Positions 7,145 to 14,900 are shown, counted from the first letter of the stretch. The stretch is 27,374 nt of DNA from Eggerthellaceae bacterium UBA3686 (GCA_002371495.1 DFIX01000049.1:1-27374), one strand, 5' to 3'. A program made the numbers and translations. The notes: generated from the sequence alone by a model not told the origin.

Positions 7145-9715
7145 TTACCCCTGCAGCTTCTCGACGCGCACGCAGGTCTTCTTGTAATCCGGCTCCTTCG
7201 ACAACGGGCAGTACATCTCTTGCTGCACCAGGTTGATGAGGGTTTCTTCGGCGAAGAAGGGCGCAAACAGATACTTCTGAGGCGGCTGCGTGCGGCCGGC
7301 GCTCGAAGCGGTGATCTCGACCTCGCCCCAACGGCTGACGAGCTTCACGCGGTCGCCGTCCTTGATGCCCAGGGCCTCCATGTCGAGCGGGTTCATGTCG
7401 AGCAGCGCCTCTGGCAAGGCGTTATCGAGCGCGGGCACGCGGCGGGTCATAGTGCCCGTATGCCAATGCTCGAGCAAGCGGCCCGTGCAGAAGACGAACG
7501 GATACTCGTCATCGGGCACCTCGGCCGGTGGCTCCCACGGACGGAACACGACCGAGGGTTTGTGGTCGGCAGACTTGTAGAACGAGGCGTCGCCCGCCAG
7601 GCCCTTGTCGCCATATTTCTCGATGCCGATCTGGTCGTAGCCTTCCTTCTGGTCGCCGTAGGCAAAACGCCACTTGGTGGGATACCACTTGCCGTCGATC
7701 TCGCGGACCGGCCACGTCATGCCGTGCTGGTAGATGTACTCCTCGTACGGGGCCAGCTGCTTGGCTTCCATCTTCAGCTTTGCGCCGAACTTCTCGTCCT
7801 TGTCGGAGTTGATGGCGGCCGCGCGCGGATTCAGGTCGGGGTTGCTGAACGTGCGGTACTCTTCCCACATGCTCTTGCAAACCTCGCGCTGGCTCTCTTG
7901 CTTGAAGTCGGCGGCGTCTTTGTCGTACCACTGGCCGAACAGCAGATCGAACGCGTCTTCCTGCCCGATCTTCTCGTCCTGCAGCACGCGCTTGGCGACC
8001 TCCATGAGCTGCCACATGTCCCACATGGCGTCTCCGGGAGGATCGACCGCCTTCTCGAATACGGCGGTGCGACGCTCGCCGTTGCCGAACGCGCCTTCGC
8101 GCTCGATCCACATGGCCGAGGGCAGCACCACGTTGGCATACTTGGTCGAGATGGTCGGATACACCTCGCTGACCACGATGAACGCATCGAAGATGCCCCT
8201 CTTGTCCTCGGCGCCGCGACCCAGGAAACGGGTCAGGTTGCTCATCGACTGCGCCCAGTTGTTGTTGGCGGACCACAAAAAGTCGATGTTGCCATTCGAG
8301 AGCTCGCGGAACATCTTGGTGGTGTGGAAACCCGGCGTGGCGATGTCCTCGAGATAATTCTCGGGGAGGTTCCAAACGGCCTCGGTATAGCGGCGATGCT
8401 GCGGATTGGCCACAACGAGGTCGGCTGGCAGACGATGGCAGAACGTGCCCACCTCGCGCGCCGTGCCGCAGGCGGACGGTTGGCCGGTAAGGCTGAAGCC
8501 CGTGTCGCCTGGCTTGCAATAATGGCCGCTCAGAAGGTGGATGTTGTGCAGGTTATGGTTCATCCACGTGCCACGATTGTGTTGGTTGACACCCATTGTC
8601 CAGAACGAGAGGATCTTGATGTCGGGATTAGCGAACAGCTCGTAGAGCTCCTTGATGTCCTCGACTGGCGTACCCGAAATCTTTGATGCGTATTCCCAGG
8701 TGTAGGGCTCGAGGCGCTTGGCGTATTCCTCGAACGTGATGCTTTCGGTGGCATCGACCTTCTGGCCGATCTCGCTCTTGTCGTAGCCGTCGTTGTCGGC
8801 GTTGCCGATGTTCTCGGTGCCCTTCTTGAATTGCAGATGGGCTTCGACGAACCGCTTGTCGTAGGTCTTGTTCTTGATCAGGTAGTTGGCGATGCAGTTG
8901 GTGATGGCCAGATCGCCATTGTTGCCGAAGAGGATGACCTTGTCGGCCGTGGCGCCCGTACGCGTACCGAGAGTGCTAACGTCGTAATGCTTGACCTTGG
9001 GGTTTGAAATCTTGCGGGTCATGACGCGCGAGTACAGCATCGGATGGGCTTCGGCCATGTTGGCGCCCCAGGTGATGAACACGTCGGCATGGTCGATGTC
9101 GGCGTAGCAGCCAGCCGGCTCATCGGTCTGGAACACGTTCATGAAGCCCACGACGGCGCTGGCCATGCACAGTCGCGCGTTGGGGTCGATGTTGTTGGAG
9201 CGCAGGCCCGCCTTCCAGAACTTGGAAGTGGCATAGCCCTCGAGGATTGGCTGCTGGCCCGAGCCCCAGTACGCAAGGCGGCTCTTGTCGGCCTTCCAGG
9301 TTTCGCGCAGCTTCGAGGCGACCAGGTCGAGCGCCTCGGTCCAGGTTGCCTCGCGGAAGCCCTCGTCGGTGCCCTTCAGCGAGTTGTCCTCGCGGATAAG
9401 CGGCTTGGTCAGGCGGTCTTCGGCATACAGGATCTTGCTCAGGTAGTAGCCTTTCACGCAGTTGAGGCCGCGGTTCGAATCGTTCTCGGGGTCGCCGTAG
9501 ACGCTTACGACCTTGCCCCTCAGCGTTTCGACGATGACGCCGCAGCCGCAGCCGCAGAAGCGGCAGACCGCCAGGGTTTTCTTGACCGAATCGCCGTTGA
9601 TCGGCTCGTTGACCTTAGGTGCGCAGCCCGTCATGCTGGCAACGGACCCGGCGGCAGCGGCAGTCGCCATGGCGATAGCCGCCGATTTGACGAAGTTGCG
9701 CCTTGAAATGCTCAT
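7145..9715 (-). CDS. napA: Molybdopterin nitrate reductase catalytic subunit NapA, Tat-exported
   Basis: This 856-aa molybdopterin oxidoreductase should reduce nitrate to nitrite outside the membrane. The twin-arginine signal is MSISRRNFVKSAAIAMA. It ends in SVASMTGC, so Cys31 may be lipid-modified. The [4Fe-4S] site is Cys51-x2-Cys54-x3-Cys58-x27-Cys86, followed by VKGYYLSKILY, a NapA signature. Cys183 in NARLCMASAVVG is the expected molybdenum ligand. The C-terminal molybdopterin dinucleotide domain (CTGRLLEHWHTGTMTRR) is complete. The frame is open upstream to 9922, but two close ATGs at 9721 and 9715 fit the Tat signal; CGGAG is 8 nt before 9715, so that one is chosen. No napB is present in the cluster. 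Confidence 0.93.
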   Translation of the reverse strand: MSISRRNFVKSAAIAMATAAAAGSVASMTGCAPKVNEPINGDSVKKTLAVCRFCGCGCGVIVETLRGKVVSVYGDPENDSNRGLNCVKGYYLSKILYAEDRLTKPLIREDNSLKGTDEGFREATWTEALDLVASKLRETWKADKSRLAYWGSGQQPILEGYATSKFWKAGLRSNNIDPNARLCMASAVVGFMNVFQTDEPAGCYADIDHADVFITWGANMAEAHPMLYSRVMTRKISNPKVKHYDVSTLGTRTGATADKVILFGNNGDLAITNCIANYLIKNKTYDKRFVEAHLQFKKGTENIGNADNDGYDKSEIGQKVDATESITFEEYAKRLEPYTWEYASKISGTPVEDIKELYELFANPDIKILSFWTMGVNQHNRGTWMNHNLHNIHLLSGHYCKPGDTGFSLTGQPSACGTAREVGTFCHRLPADLVVANPQHRRYTEAVWNLPENYLEDIATPGFHTTKMFRELSNGNIDFLWSANNNWAQSMSNLTRFLGRGAEDKRGIFDAFIVVSEVYPTISTKYANVVLPSAMWIEREGAFGNGERRTAVFEKAVDPPGDAMWDMWQLMEVAKRVLQDEKIGQEDAFDLLFGQWYDKDAADFKQESQREVCKSMWEEYRTFSNPDLNPRAAAINSDKDEKFGAKLKMEAKQLAPYEEYIYQHGMTWPVREIDGKWYPTKWRFAYGDQKEGYDQIGIEKYGDKGLAGDASFYKSADHKPSVVFRPWEPPAEVPDDEYPFVFCTGRLLEHWHTGTMTRRVPALDNALPEALLDMNPLDMEALGIKDGDRVKLVSRWGEVEITASSAGRTQPPQKYLFAPFFAEETLINLVQQEMYCPLSKEPDYKKTCVRVEKLQG

Positions 9716-9792
9716 GCTCATAGCTCCGTTTACCTTTCCCTCGCTAAATGTCCCCTCGAAGCGGGCGCGGGCCCGCCGATCTTTCGTGCTTC

Positions 9793-9812
9793 GGGGCGCT
9801 CCCGCGCGCCCC
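9793..9812 (-). repeat. GC-rich hairpin directly after the napG stop codon
   Basis: GGGGCGC (9793-9799) pairs with GCGCCCC (9806-9812) around a 6-nt loop, and the stem touches the napG stop codon at 9813. A second self-complementary block, GCGGGCCCGC, lies further along the same gap. No T-run follows. This may help set relative expression of napG and napA. Confidence 0.5.
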
Positions 9813-10424
9813 CTACCGGCCGCCGTCGCGCTCCTGCTCGGCGCGCGTAACGATGCGAATAGGCACATACGGTTCGTCAACCGCGCAGCGTTCGACGCAC
9901 AGCCCGCAGCCCGTGCACACATCCTTATTTATAGTCGGTATGAACTTGGTATGGATATCGTCGTTTTCCATCGCCTGGAAATCGAGCGTGATGGCCTGGT
10001 CGATGAGCGGACAGATGCGGTAGCATACTTCGCAGCGGTAACCTTGGTAGGCGATGCACACCTCTTCGTCGATGCGCGCGTAGCCCGCCTTGGGATCAGA
10101 CCTCTCGGCCACATCGCGCAACGCGCCCGTGGGGCACGCCGCCACGCAGGGGAAATCCTTGCAGAGCCTGCACGCCTGCTCGCGCGCGTCGATGCACGGC
10201 GTTCCCGCCGCAGCGCCCTCGGCAGGTCCCGCCGCATGAAGCGAGGCGTACGGACATGCTTCGATGCATTTGCCGCACTTGATGCAGCGCGCCATGAAAT
10301 CGGCTTCGCCCTGGATTCCCGGCGGGCGGAGCAGCTTGGATGACCCGTTAGCCGCGACGGCAAACGCGCCCTCAGCCGCAACGAGAACCGCCGCGAGACC
10401 CGCTATGACCTTTCCTGCACTCAT
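9813..10424 (-). CDS. napG: NapG-type ferredoxin with four [4Fe-4S] motifs
   Basis: This 203-aa iron-sulfur protein has four cysteine clusters: Cys47-50-53-57 (CIKCGKCIEACP), Cys85-88-93-97 (CRLCKDFPCVAACP), Cys123 with 131-134-138 (RCEVCYRICP) and Cys170-173-176-180 (CTGCGLCVERC). The third pattern, Cys-x7-CxxCxxxC, is typical of NapG. In the family NapG works with membrane protein NapH to carry electrons from quinol to the terminal reductase. The N-terminus (residues 4-25) is hydrophobic but lacks a twin-arginine motif, unlike typical NapG, so the export route or anchoring is unclear. The ribosome binding site is weak (GGGCAAG). It follows the multihaem gene by 22 bases. Confidence 0.87.
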   Translation of the reverse strand: MSAGKVIAGLAAVLVAAEGAFAVAANGSSKLLRPPGIQGEADFMARCIKCGKCIEACPYASLHAAGPAEGAAAGTPCIDAREQACRLCKDFPCVAACPTGALRDVAERSDPKAGYARIDEEVCIAYQGYRCEVCYRICPLIDQAITLDFQAMENDDIHTKFIPTINKDVCTGCGLCVERCAVDEPYVPIRIVTRAEQERDGGR

Positions 10425-10446
10425 GTCTTGCCCAGCTAAGCGATGT

Positions 10447-11148
10447 CTACGACTCGAGGAACTTCTCGTCGTTCCAGCTCATGTACTGGTTTTCGAGATT
10501 CTTCGACTCTTCCCAGGTAAGCCAGCCCTCGGGCACTTCGGCGTCTTCGTGGCACTGCGAGCAGACCATGACCGACGCGCGATGAGCCTTGTGGCAGTCG
10601 CTGCAGGTGTACTCGTTGTGATGCCACGAATGCGGATTGCGGGCAAAGTTTGCCGTCTCTTGCGTCAGCCCCGTCTTGGTGATGTCGTGGCAGGCGCTGT
10701 TTAGGCAGAACTCGGTCTCGCCGGCACCGCGGTAGAATACCAGACGCGCAAGATCACGCTCGCTCAGCGGGTTGTAGTAGTTGCCGGTGATCCACTCGAT
10801 GCCCTCGGTGACCTGCTCTTCGATGGCCGGCACATGGCAGGCCATGCAGCGCTTGCCCATGGCTCCGTGCTTGCTGGCAAGCATGGCATCGGCCTTGGTC
10901 ACTTGGTTGCCCCACTTGTCAACAGCCGGCTCGTACGGATTGGCATAGAGCGTCTGAAGGTACGCATCGTCCATCGGCGAGTGGCAGATGCTGACGCAGA
11001 ACTCGGGCGTCTCGTGCCATTGGTAGAAGCCGAAGCCGACCACCGCAATGATGGCCACGATGGCTCCGATGATTACCGCCTTGCGGTTCTTCTTCTTGGG
11101 AGCCGGCGTCTGCTCGGCGGTCTGGGCGGCCTTGTTCTCGTCGCTCAT
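10447..11148 (-). CDS. Membrane-anchored multihaem cytochrome c, NapC/NrfH-like
   Basis: This 233-aa protein has a Lys-rich N-terminus, one membrane anchor (residues ~23-43) and an extracytoplasmic haem domain. Three classical CxxCH sites occur at residues 101-105, 182-186 and 196-200. Two more cysteine pairs have wider spacing: CVSICH (51-56, CxxxCH) and CLNSACH (148-154, CxxxxCH). It therefore carries three to five haems. NapC/NrfH-family proteins oxidise menaquinol and feed a partner reductase; as first gene of the nap operon this one probably supplies NapA directly, replacing NapC and NapB. AGGAGGT lies 6 nt before ATG 11148. I avoid a firm symbol because napC, nrfH and other Coriobacteriia cytochromes of this type are hard to separate by eye. 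Confidence 0.85.
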   Translation of the reverse strand: MSDENKAAQTAEQTPAPKKKNRKAVIIGAIVAIIAVVGFGFYQWHETPEFCVSICHSPMDDAYLQTLYANPYEPAVDKWGNQVTKADAMLASKHGAMGKRCMACHVPAIEEQVTEGIEWITGNYYNPLSERDLARLVFYRGAGETEFCLNSACHDITKTGLTQETANFARNPHSWHHNEYTCSDCHKAHRASVMVCSQCHEDAEVPEGWLTWEESKNLENQYMSWNDEKFLES

Positions 11149-11183
11149 ACCTACCTCCTTTTCCCCTCTTGTAACCCAAGCCT

Positions 11184-11226
11184 ATAGTATCGTATGCTGA
11201 TGCCGTTGTATGTTGCGATTACAACG
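11184..11226 (-). promoter_or_regulatory. Candidate nap operon promoter with Crp/Fnr-type operator
   Basis: On the minus strand TACTAT (11189-11184) is a plausible -10, and AGGAGGT of the first gene lies downstream. The half-sites TGTTG and CAACG (11211-11215 and 11222-11226) are separated by 6 bases, the spacing of Crp-type sites. Their centre (11218.5) is about 41.5 bases from a start site near 11177, the class II activator position. A wider reading, CGTTGTA (11204-11210) and TACAACG (11220-11226), is also self-complementary. The start site is predicted only. Confidence 0.45.
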
Positions 11227-11281
11227 ATTTTCGGAGGTTTGAATCTGCGTAGTTCGCTGCCCAACGTAATTGGTAGGATGC

Positions 11282-11295
11282 CTGCATATCTGCAG
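11282..11295 (+). promoter_or_regulatory. Perfect palindrome CTGCA-N4-TGCAG upstream of the Crp/Fnr gene
   Basis: CTGCATATCTGCAG has five-base half-sites separated by four bases, the geometry of Fnr/Dnr-type operators (TTGAT-N4-ATCAA) with a different sequence. It lies 30-44 bases before the regulator start codon, a position suited to autoregulation. Confidence 0.4.
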
Positions 11296-11325
11296 TTCTA
11301 ATGCTAGTAGAAAGCTCTGATTTGC

Positions 11326-11997
11326 ATGAAGAAGACCCCAGATGACTACAATGCGTTCCTCGCCACCACGCCCTTGTTCAAAGGCTCTACCCCCGACGAA
11401 ATTGGGGGCATGCTCGGATGCCTTGGCGCCCACACGAAGCGCTACAATGCAGGCGCTTACATACATCACATGGGCGATGTGATCCAAAACGTCGGCCTGG
11501 TGCTCGAAGGACGCGTGCGGCTAGAAAACGTCGACGCTTGGGGCAACGTCAGCGTCGTCGGGTCCGATGGGCCCGGGAGTCTTTTCGGCGAGGCGTATGC
11601 GGCCGTGCCCGGCGAGTCGCTCACGGTCAATGTCATAGCCGACGAAAATTGCACGGTTATGTTTTTGAACCTGGCAAAGGTACTGAACACGTGCTCGCGC
11701 GTTTGCCCCAATCACGCCCGTACGAGCACTAACATGACGGCCATCATCGCACGCAGGAGCCTTACGCTGTCGCGGCGCATCTTCCATGCCGCCCCGCGAA
11801 CAATACGCGGCAAGGTGCTCGCCTACTTGTCGTACGAGTCAGAGCGCGCCGGTTCCCGCGAGTTCGACATCCCCTACGACCGGCAACGTCTTGCCGATTA
11901 CCTGGGCGTCGACCGCAGCGCTCTTTCGGCCGAACTGTCGCGCATGCAGAAAGCCGGCCTCATCGAAACGAAGCGCAGCCATTTCGTCCTGAAATAG
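11326..11997 (+). CDS. Crp/Fnr-family transcriptional regulator
   Basis: This 223-aa protein has an N-terminal cyclic-nucleotide-binding-like beta-roll (about residues 12-120, with LEGRVRLENVDAWGN and GSLFGEAYA), a long dimerisation helix, and a C-terminal winged helix (YDRQRLADYLGVDRSALSAELSRMQKAGLI). It lacks the four-cysteine N-terminal cluster of Fnr, so it is probably not a [4Fe-4S] oxygen sensor. A CSRVCPNH stretch at the beta-roll/helix junction could bind something, but this is speculation. It is divergent from the nap operon, which is the obvious target. There is no clear ribosome binding site before ATG 11326; a possible -10 (TAGTAG, 11305-11310) would leave a very short leader. Confidence 0.88.
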   Translation: MKKTPDDYNAFLATTPLFKGSTPDEIGGMLGCLGAHTKRYNAGAYIHHMGDVIQNVGLVLEGRVRLENVDAWGNVSVVGSDGPGSLFGEAYAAVPGESLTVNVIADENCTVMFLNLAKVLNTCSRVCPNHARTSTNMTAIIARRSLTLSRRIFHAAPRTIRGKVLAYLSYESERAGSREFDIPYDRQRLADYLGVDRSALSAELSRMQKAGLIETKRSHFVLK

Positions 11998-12142
11998 CAT
12001 GGGTCAGCCTACCTGGCAAGATGACTCATCTCGGAAACGAAAGCGTAACGGCGAGGCAACTGGTTGCTTGCCGCTTTGCCCCTTCCCCGTCGAAACGGTG
12101 TAGCATTGCCATCGACCGCAAAGGGACGTGAGGAGGATTCTC

Positions 12143-13300
12143 ATGACCGAAGAGAATGCATTGGCCATACCCGACGCGCCAACTGGCGAAACCGAGCCAA
12201 CGGCGCCCGACGCCGAAACCAGCTCCAATGCGGGCACCGCCCTCGCACCCCGCGAACAGACGAGCGACCCGCAGTCGAGCGGCCAGGCACTTCGCAAGAG
12301 CCATGCGGCAACTGCCGTCGTCGCCGGCTGCATCATCGCGCTCGTGGCGCTGACCATGCTCGGTGGCGTGCTAAACGTGGGTGACCACCTTAGCGCAGCC
12401 CATCCGGTGCTCGGTTTGATCTTCTACGCCCTCATCGTCGCGCTCGTCGTAATCGGGATCGTCGTGCCGGTCATCAAGGTGGCCAAGCGCCCGATTTTCT
12501 CGCTGTACCAGCTACGCGACGAACAGGGGCATGCCAAGCGCCGGCGCTGCCGGATGCTAGCCGACAACCTGATAGCCAATACCGACCTGACCGACGAGGA
12601 CATCGATGAGCTCGAGCGCATCATGCAGCAGGGCGACCGAACCGACGATTTGCTCATCGAATTCTTCGAGAAGCACTGCATCCCGCAGATCGACGCCGAG
12701 ACCAAGCGCGCCGCCAGCACCGCGTTCTTCATCTCGGCCGTATCGCGCTCGCCTCTCATCAGCACCGTGACGATGCTCTCGGTCTGCCTCGACCTGGTAC
12801 GAGCCATCGTCGAGGTCTGCGGTTTCAGGCCGACGAACCTGGGGCTTGCCAGGCTGTATACCCGCGTCATGCTCAGCGCGCTCATAATCGGCGGTATCGA
12901 GGACTCAGACTTGAGCGATCTGCTCGGCCAGCTGATGGGCGGCGGAGCCGGCGCCCGCGTGGGCGGCATCGTCATGGGCGCCACAGCAGAAGGCCTGGTC
13001 AGCGCATTTTTGGTATTCCGCGTGGGTGTGCTAACCAAGAAGTGGCTCACGGCCGCCGATGGCCCGGTAAGCATGGCGGCCATCAGGCGCACGTCGTATC
13101 GTGAGGCGCTCTCGCTCATGCGGACGAGCGAGTTCATGCAGACCGTCACCGACACCGTCAAGCAAACCGGCGGTGCCGTGGCCACGAGCGTGGCTAACAC
13201 GGTGAAGCAGACCGGCGACAACATTGCCGACTCCGTTACCGGCGCCGCCCGTTCCGCCGTAGAGTCCGCCAAAGCCCGCGTCAGGGACCTTTGGAAATAG
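12143..13300 (+). CDS. DUF697 (YcjF-like) membrane protein
   Basis: This 385-aa protein has an acidic, Pro/Thr-rich N-terminus (~55 residues), then two hydrophobic segments (VVAGCIIALVALTMLGGV and LIFYALIVALVVIGIVVPV). A DUF697-like domain follows, recognisable by AVSRSPLISTVTMLSVCLDL and a later Gly-rich MGGGAGARVGG segment. The last ~60 residues are a repeated amphipathic helix (VTDTVKQTGGAV, ANTVKQTGDNI) that could lie on a membrane surface or form a coiled coil. The biochemical role of the family is not established. ATG 12143 is preceded by AGGAGG at 12130-12135; a GTG at 12128 in the same frame lies over that site and is rejected. It appears monocistronic. Confidence 0.7.
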   Translation: MTEENALAIPDAPTGETEPTAPDAETSSNAGTALAPREQTSDPQSSGQALRKSHAATAVVAGCIIALVALTMLGGVLNVGDHLSAAHPVLGLIFYALIVALVVIGIVVPVIKVAKRPIFSLYQLRDEQGHAKRRRCRMLADNLIANTDLTDEDIDELERIMQQGDRTDDLLIEFFEKHCIPQIDAETKRAASTAFFISAVSRSPLISTVTMLSVCLDLVRAIVEVCGFRPTNLGLARLYTRVMLSALIIGGIEDSDLSDLLGQLMGGGAGARVGGIVMGATAEGLVSAFLVFRVGVLTKKWLTAADGPVSMAAIRRTSYREALSLMRTSEFMQTVTDTVKQTGGAVATSVANTVKQTGDNIADSVTGAARSAVESAKARVRDLWK

Positions 13301-13330
13301 CTCCGCGCCCACAGGCACCCCGCCCCATAG

Positions 13331-13379
13331 CCCAAGCGACCGCTTGGGGGGTCTCCGTTTCTTCCGTCCCAGAAGAAAC
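13331..13379 (+). terminator. Two hairpins after the DUF697 gene
   Basis: CCCAAGCG (13331-13338) pairs with CGCTTGGG (13341-13348), and GTTTCTTC (13357-13364) pairs with GAAGAAAC (13372-13379) around a 7-nt loop. They start 31 bases after the stop codon. A short T-run (CCGTTTCTT) follows the first stem. Confidence 0.5.
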
Positions 13380-13421
13380 CGCCACTTATCCCACCGCGTT
13401 TCCGAGGGCGACAGCGCGCTC

Positions 13422-13698
13422 CGGCTTGGCTTCGCCTAACCTAAGCGAATTTCAGGAACAGTGGCCGCAGAATCGCCGGAGTCACGCCGCCGCCCACGGA
13501 AACGCTTCGTCCCCTATGCGGCAGGACCGCGAGCTCGCCGCATCCCGACACGCTCGGCACCTCCATGATGGGGCGGTAACGAAAGCCCTGGTGGTGACGT
13601 GACATCGGCGATTCTGCAGCCACTGTTCCTGTTCTTCATTCCAGTTAGGCGAAGCCAAGCCGATGTGCGTCACCGCCAGGGCTTTCGCGGGACGTTAC
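13422..13698. repeat. Foldback repeat with ~64-bp inverted arms
   Basis: Bases 13422-13485 are an imperfect reverse complement of 13599-13662. They include a 19-base exact end (CGGCTTGGCTTCGCCTAAC) and a long block around GGAACAGTGG. A second inverted pair lies around AAGCCCTGG (about 13576-13599) and CCAGGGCTT (about 13668-13698). The spacer (13486-13598) has no recognisable gene. The element fills most of the 461-base gap between the DUF697 and radical SAM genes. Confidence 0.75.
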
Positions 13699-13761
13699 AC
13701 ACATATGCATCGATAGGCGAACACGAACGAGCGCATCGTCGGCGAAACAGCCCTCGCCTCG

Positions 13762-14649
13762 TCAGAAGGTCGCCTTGTGAATCATCTCGCGCATGAGGCG
13801 AGCCGCCGACTCGTTGATTTTGGGGATCCGGTTGTCCATAAGGTCGAGCATTTTCTGCTTGTCGCCCGGTAGAAGCCCGTTGAACCGTACGACGTCGGAG
13901 TCGTGCGAACAGATAATCGAGGATTTGCATTCCAGATGCTCGATGAACGTGCGGATTTCGCGCGCCGTATCGACTTCGCTTGCGGGCGCCCAGGTGCCTT
14001 CCGCGATGTCCTTCGCAAGGGGCCAGGTGGTTGTTGGCGTAAGCGTGACGATCAGAATGGTATTGGGCTGTGCGGCGCTGAAGGCGCGGGCGGATGCCAA
14101 AGCGTTTTCCTGGCCCATACCGTCGCCGCCAAGGCCCGCAAGGTAGAAGAACGTGAAATCGATGCCCGCGGCGTGCAACCGCTGCCCTTGCTCGACGAGG
14201 TCGGCTGCGGTTTGCCCCTTCCGCATGAATTCCAAGATGCCGTCGTGGCCGCTCTCGGCGCCGATGGCAAGGTCGTTGACACCACGCGACGCGAGTTCGG
14301 CAAGCTCCTCGTCGGTTTTGCGCGCGATGTCGGTGATGCGGCAGAACCCGCCGTAGCTGTGCACGGTGGGAATGCGCTCTTCCACGGCGTCGAAGATCTT
14401 GACCAGGTGCGCATTGGGCAGCGCGAAGGGGTTGCCGCCCGTGAGGTAAATGCGCCTGGTCAGCGCCGTTGCCGTTTGAGCGATCTCGTCAATATCTTCC
14501 AGAATCTCTTCCATCGGCGACGCCTCGAACGGCTCGCCCGTGTAGATGTCGCAAAACTTGCAGATGCCATGCGTGCACCCATTGCAGATCTGCAGCATGG
14601 GGCAGTACATGTCCTGAGGTGGTCTGTGCTGTGGCTTGGCGATATGCAT
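13762..14649 (-). CDS. Radical SAM protein with a CxxxxCxxC cluster motif
   Basis: This protein of about 295 aa has the cluster motif ICNGCTHGICKFCDIY near residue 22; Cys-x4-Cys-x2-Cys occurs in a subgroup of HemN/Elp3-like radical SAM enzymes of anaerobes. LTGGNPFALP matches the SAM-binding GGE-like region, and AIGAESGHDGILEFMRKG and LAGLGGDG fit later strands of the partial barrel. No substrate can be assigned. The frame is open to ATG 14685, but that ATG lies 3 bases after a perfect -10 (TATAAT, 14693-14688) and would precede the transcript start. ATG 14649 has GGAG six bases upstream and is chosen; ATG 14661 is the alternative. The gene is divergent from malQ. Confidence 0.8.
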   Translation of the reverse strand: MHIAKPQHRPPQDMYCPMLQICNGCTHGICKFCDIYTGEPFEASPMEEILEDIDEIAQTATALTRRIYLTGGNPFALPNAHLVKIFDAVEERIPTVHSYGGFCRITDIARKTDEELAELASRGVNDLAIGAESGHDGILEFMRKGQTAADLVEQGQRLHAAGIDFTFFYLAGLGGDGMGQENALASARAFSAAQPNTILIVTLTPTTTWPLAKDIAEGTWAPASEVDTAREIRTFIEHLECKSSIICSHDSDVVRFNGLLPGDKQKMLDLMDNRIPKINESAARLMREMIHKATF

Positions 14650-14687
14650 ACCTTGCTCCATCCGGTGCAACAAACTTGTTTGCATAT

Positions 14688-14693
14688 ATTATA
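14688..14693 (-). promoter_or_regulatory. -10 element of the radical SAM gene
   Basis: A perfect TATAAT on the minus strand, 39 bases before the chosen start codon; no clear -35 is seen at 17 bases. Confidence 0.55.
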
Positions 14694-14787
14694 AGAAGAA
14701 CGCAGCGAAGAGCACGGACGACGAAGCAGCCAATCGGAGACTTTCCTAACGGTTGCTGGATGTTACCGTTCACGCTGGCCTCTCGAT

Positions 14788-14900
14788 CGTCCGCCCAGGT
14801 CGGCGGCAGGGCGCTAGGCCTACAGCTCCTCGCGTTTTGCGTAGATTAGAAGTCAGTAGCTGCGGAAGCGGCTACGCACCCTGCCGCCGACCTGGGCTGC
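14788..14900 (+). repeat. Structured dispersed repeat, copy 1 (upstream of malQ)
   Basis: Arms 14793-14814 and 14876-14897 pair over 22 positions with one C-A mismatch. Inside, GTAGCTGC (14856-14863) and GCGGCTAC (14868-14875) form an 8-bp stem (one G-T) closed by a GGAA tetraloop. TAGGCCTACAGCT follows the left arm. A second copy in the same orientation is at 25646-25756. It could be a small structured RNA or a palindromic mobile element. It occupies the 335-base gap between the divergent radical SAM and malQ genes, which has no other gene. Confidence 0.8.

Noticed and set aside
7118..8686. 522-codon open frame on the plus strand opposite napA
   Set aside because: NapA is unmistakable; the antisense frame has no family motif and is expected from GC-rich third positions.
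10447..11148. Assigning the cytochrome as NrfH of a nitrite reductase
   Set aside because: No nrfA is present; position at the head of a nap operon makes a nitrate role more likely.
13482..13673. 63-codon minus-strand open frame inside the foldback element
   Set aside because: It lies within inverted repeat arms and has no ribosome binding site; the shared peptide pattern follows from the repeat itself, so it is described there instead.
14788..14900. Possibility that the structured repeat is an integron attC site
   Set aside because: No GTTRRRY-type core sites at the ends and no integrase or cassette array in the window.
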